Assembly (NCBI RefSeq): GCF_011303555.1
Contig: NZ_CP049868.1
Coordinates: forward strand, 1,550,001-1,614,000
DNA: 64,000 nt
Direction: 5' to 3'
DNA from: Pedobacter sp. HDW13
GTDB taxonomy: Bacteria; Bacteroidota; Bacteroidia; Sphingobacteriales; Sphingobacteriaceae
Below are positions 63,292 through 64,000 of this stretch, piece by piece (position 1 is the stretch's first letter; each line of letters begins with the position of its first letter). The notes beneath the pieces are model-generated. The model searched no databases and was not told the origin of the DNA. It saw nothing but the letters and a program-made list of their open reading frames with translations. The position numbers and the translations under genes are program-made.

Positions 63292-64000
63292 TTATTGTTT
63301 TAATATCCACGCAAACATTAACGGTGCTACAATTGTTGCATCGCTTTCTACAATAAATTTAGGTGTGTGGATATCCAGTTTACCCCAGGTAATCTTTTCG
63401 TTCGGCACTGCACCCGAATATGATCCGTAAGAAGTGGTCGAATCTGAAATCTGACAGAAGTAGCTCCAGAACGGAATATTTTCCATTTCCATATCCTGGT
63501 ATAACATCGGCACTACACAAATCGGGAAATCGCCCGCTATACCGCCACCAATCTGGAAGAAACCAATTCCTTTGCCGTCACTGTTGGCAATATACCAATC
63601 AGCCAGCCAACCCATATATTCAATACCACTTTTCATGGTAGTTGCCTTCAATTCATTTTTCATTACATACGAGGCGAAAATGTTACCCATGGTAGAATCT
63701 TCCCATCCTGGTACCACAATTGGTAAATTCTTTTCAGCAGCTGCAAGCATCCATGAGTTTTTAGGGTCAATTTCATAGTATTGTTCCAAATCGCCGCTTA
63801 ACAGCATTTTGTACATAAACTCATGAGGAAAATATCTTTCACCTGCTGTATCTGCATCTTTCCAGATTTTGTGGATGTGCTTTTGCAAACGACGGAAAGC
63901 TTCTTCTTCCGGAATACAGGTATCGGTAACGCGGTTGTAATGGTTTTCTAATAAGTCCCACTCATCCTGCGGACTTAAATCGCGGTAATTTGGTACACGT
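63292..64000 (-). CDS. Deoxyhypusine-synthase-like protein, partial (N-terminus beyond window)
   Basis: The frame is open from the right edge, so 235 C-terminal residues are seen and about 90 are missing. Marks of the deoxyhypusine synthase/homospermidine-type family are GFFQIGGGIAGDFPICVVP (the NAD-binding glycine stretch), GSYSGAVPNEKITWGKL (the TWGK lysine corresponds to the catalytic SWGK lysine of the eukaryotic enzyme) and FIVESDATIVAPLM. Bacteria lack eIF5A, so the real reaction here is probably on another amine substrate, such as spermidine-type or agmatine chemistry; the substrate cannot be told from sequence. The open frame includes RVPNYRDLSPQDEWDLLENH at the very edge. It is transcribed on its own up to the terminator. 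Confidence 0.88.
   Translation of the reverse strand, partial: RVPNYRDLSPQDEWDLLENHYNRVTDTCIPEEEAFRRLQKHIHKIWKDADTAGERYFPHEFMYKMLLSGDLEQYYEIDPKNSWMLAAAEKNLPIVVPGWEDSTMGNIFASYVMKNELKATTMKSGIEYMGWLADWYIANSDGKGIGFFQIGGGIAGDFPICVVPMLYQDMEMENIPFWSYFCQISDSTTSYGSYSGAVPNEKITWGKLDIHTPKFIVESDATIVAPLMFAWILKQ

Overview
The window is chromosomal DNA from a member of the Bacteroidetes, most likely a Sphingobacteriaceae genome of Pedobacter type. The evidence is the combination of type IX secretion (T9SS) genes, SusC/SusD loci run by FecR/ECF-sigma pairs, TAnnTTTG-type promoter boxes, the alternative complex III operon and the general codon usage and gene style. Nearly every gene lies on the minus strand. 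The plus-strand genes are one large ATPase and one AT-rich lipoprotein.

Layout. 1-2239: 5' three quarters of a lantibiotic dehydratase (LanB) gene that runs off the left edge. 2350-18925: a cell-surface triad read leftward, made of a 4486-residue T9SS adhesin built from immunoglobulin-like repeats, a PorP/SprF-type outer-membrane protein and a PorE-like TPR/propeller/OmpA protein. 19169-21760 (+): a STAND/NACHT-type ATPase of unknown job, divergent from the adhesin. 21809-24223: an OmpA-like lipoprotein, DUF2461, DUF983 and a small membrane protein. 24244-26488: an AT-rich islet with one unknown lipoprotein, bounded by 35-bp imperfect direct repeats. 26552-36599 and 36828-46423: two paralogous modules with the same gene order (ECF sigma, FecR, SusC, SusD, Mx1-type zinc metallopeptidase lipoprotein, DUF4302 lipoprotein). 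The SusD gene of the second module carries a one-base frameshift. 46522-63036: a 15-gene respiratory operon encoding alternative complex III (ActA-F), cytochrome c oxidase (subunits I, II, two III-type, IV), heme A/O synthesis (CtaA, CtaB), a SCO-family protein and a DUF420 protein. 63292-64000: the 3' part of a deoxyhypusine-synthase-like gene running off the right edge.

How the genes work together. The ACIII and oxidase genes form one quinol-to-oxygen electron path with its heme and copper maturation factors. The two Sus-type modules look like separately controlled importers plus surface proteases for an unknown, perhaps peptide-containing, ligand; their barrels are close relatives while their signalling ends differ. 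The adhesin needs T9SS, and its two downstream partners are the kind of proteins that handle such type-B cargo.

Most unusual points: a SCO-family protein with no cysteine at all; six heme motifs in ActA; nested duplications in the adhesin gene; the repeat-bounded islet; the homopolymer frameshift in the second susD; a shared C-terminal module in neighbouring lipoproteins; and the unassigned STAND ATPase. No tRNA, rRNA, CRISPR array, transposase or integrase was recognised.
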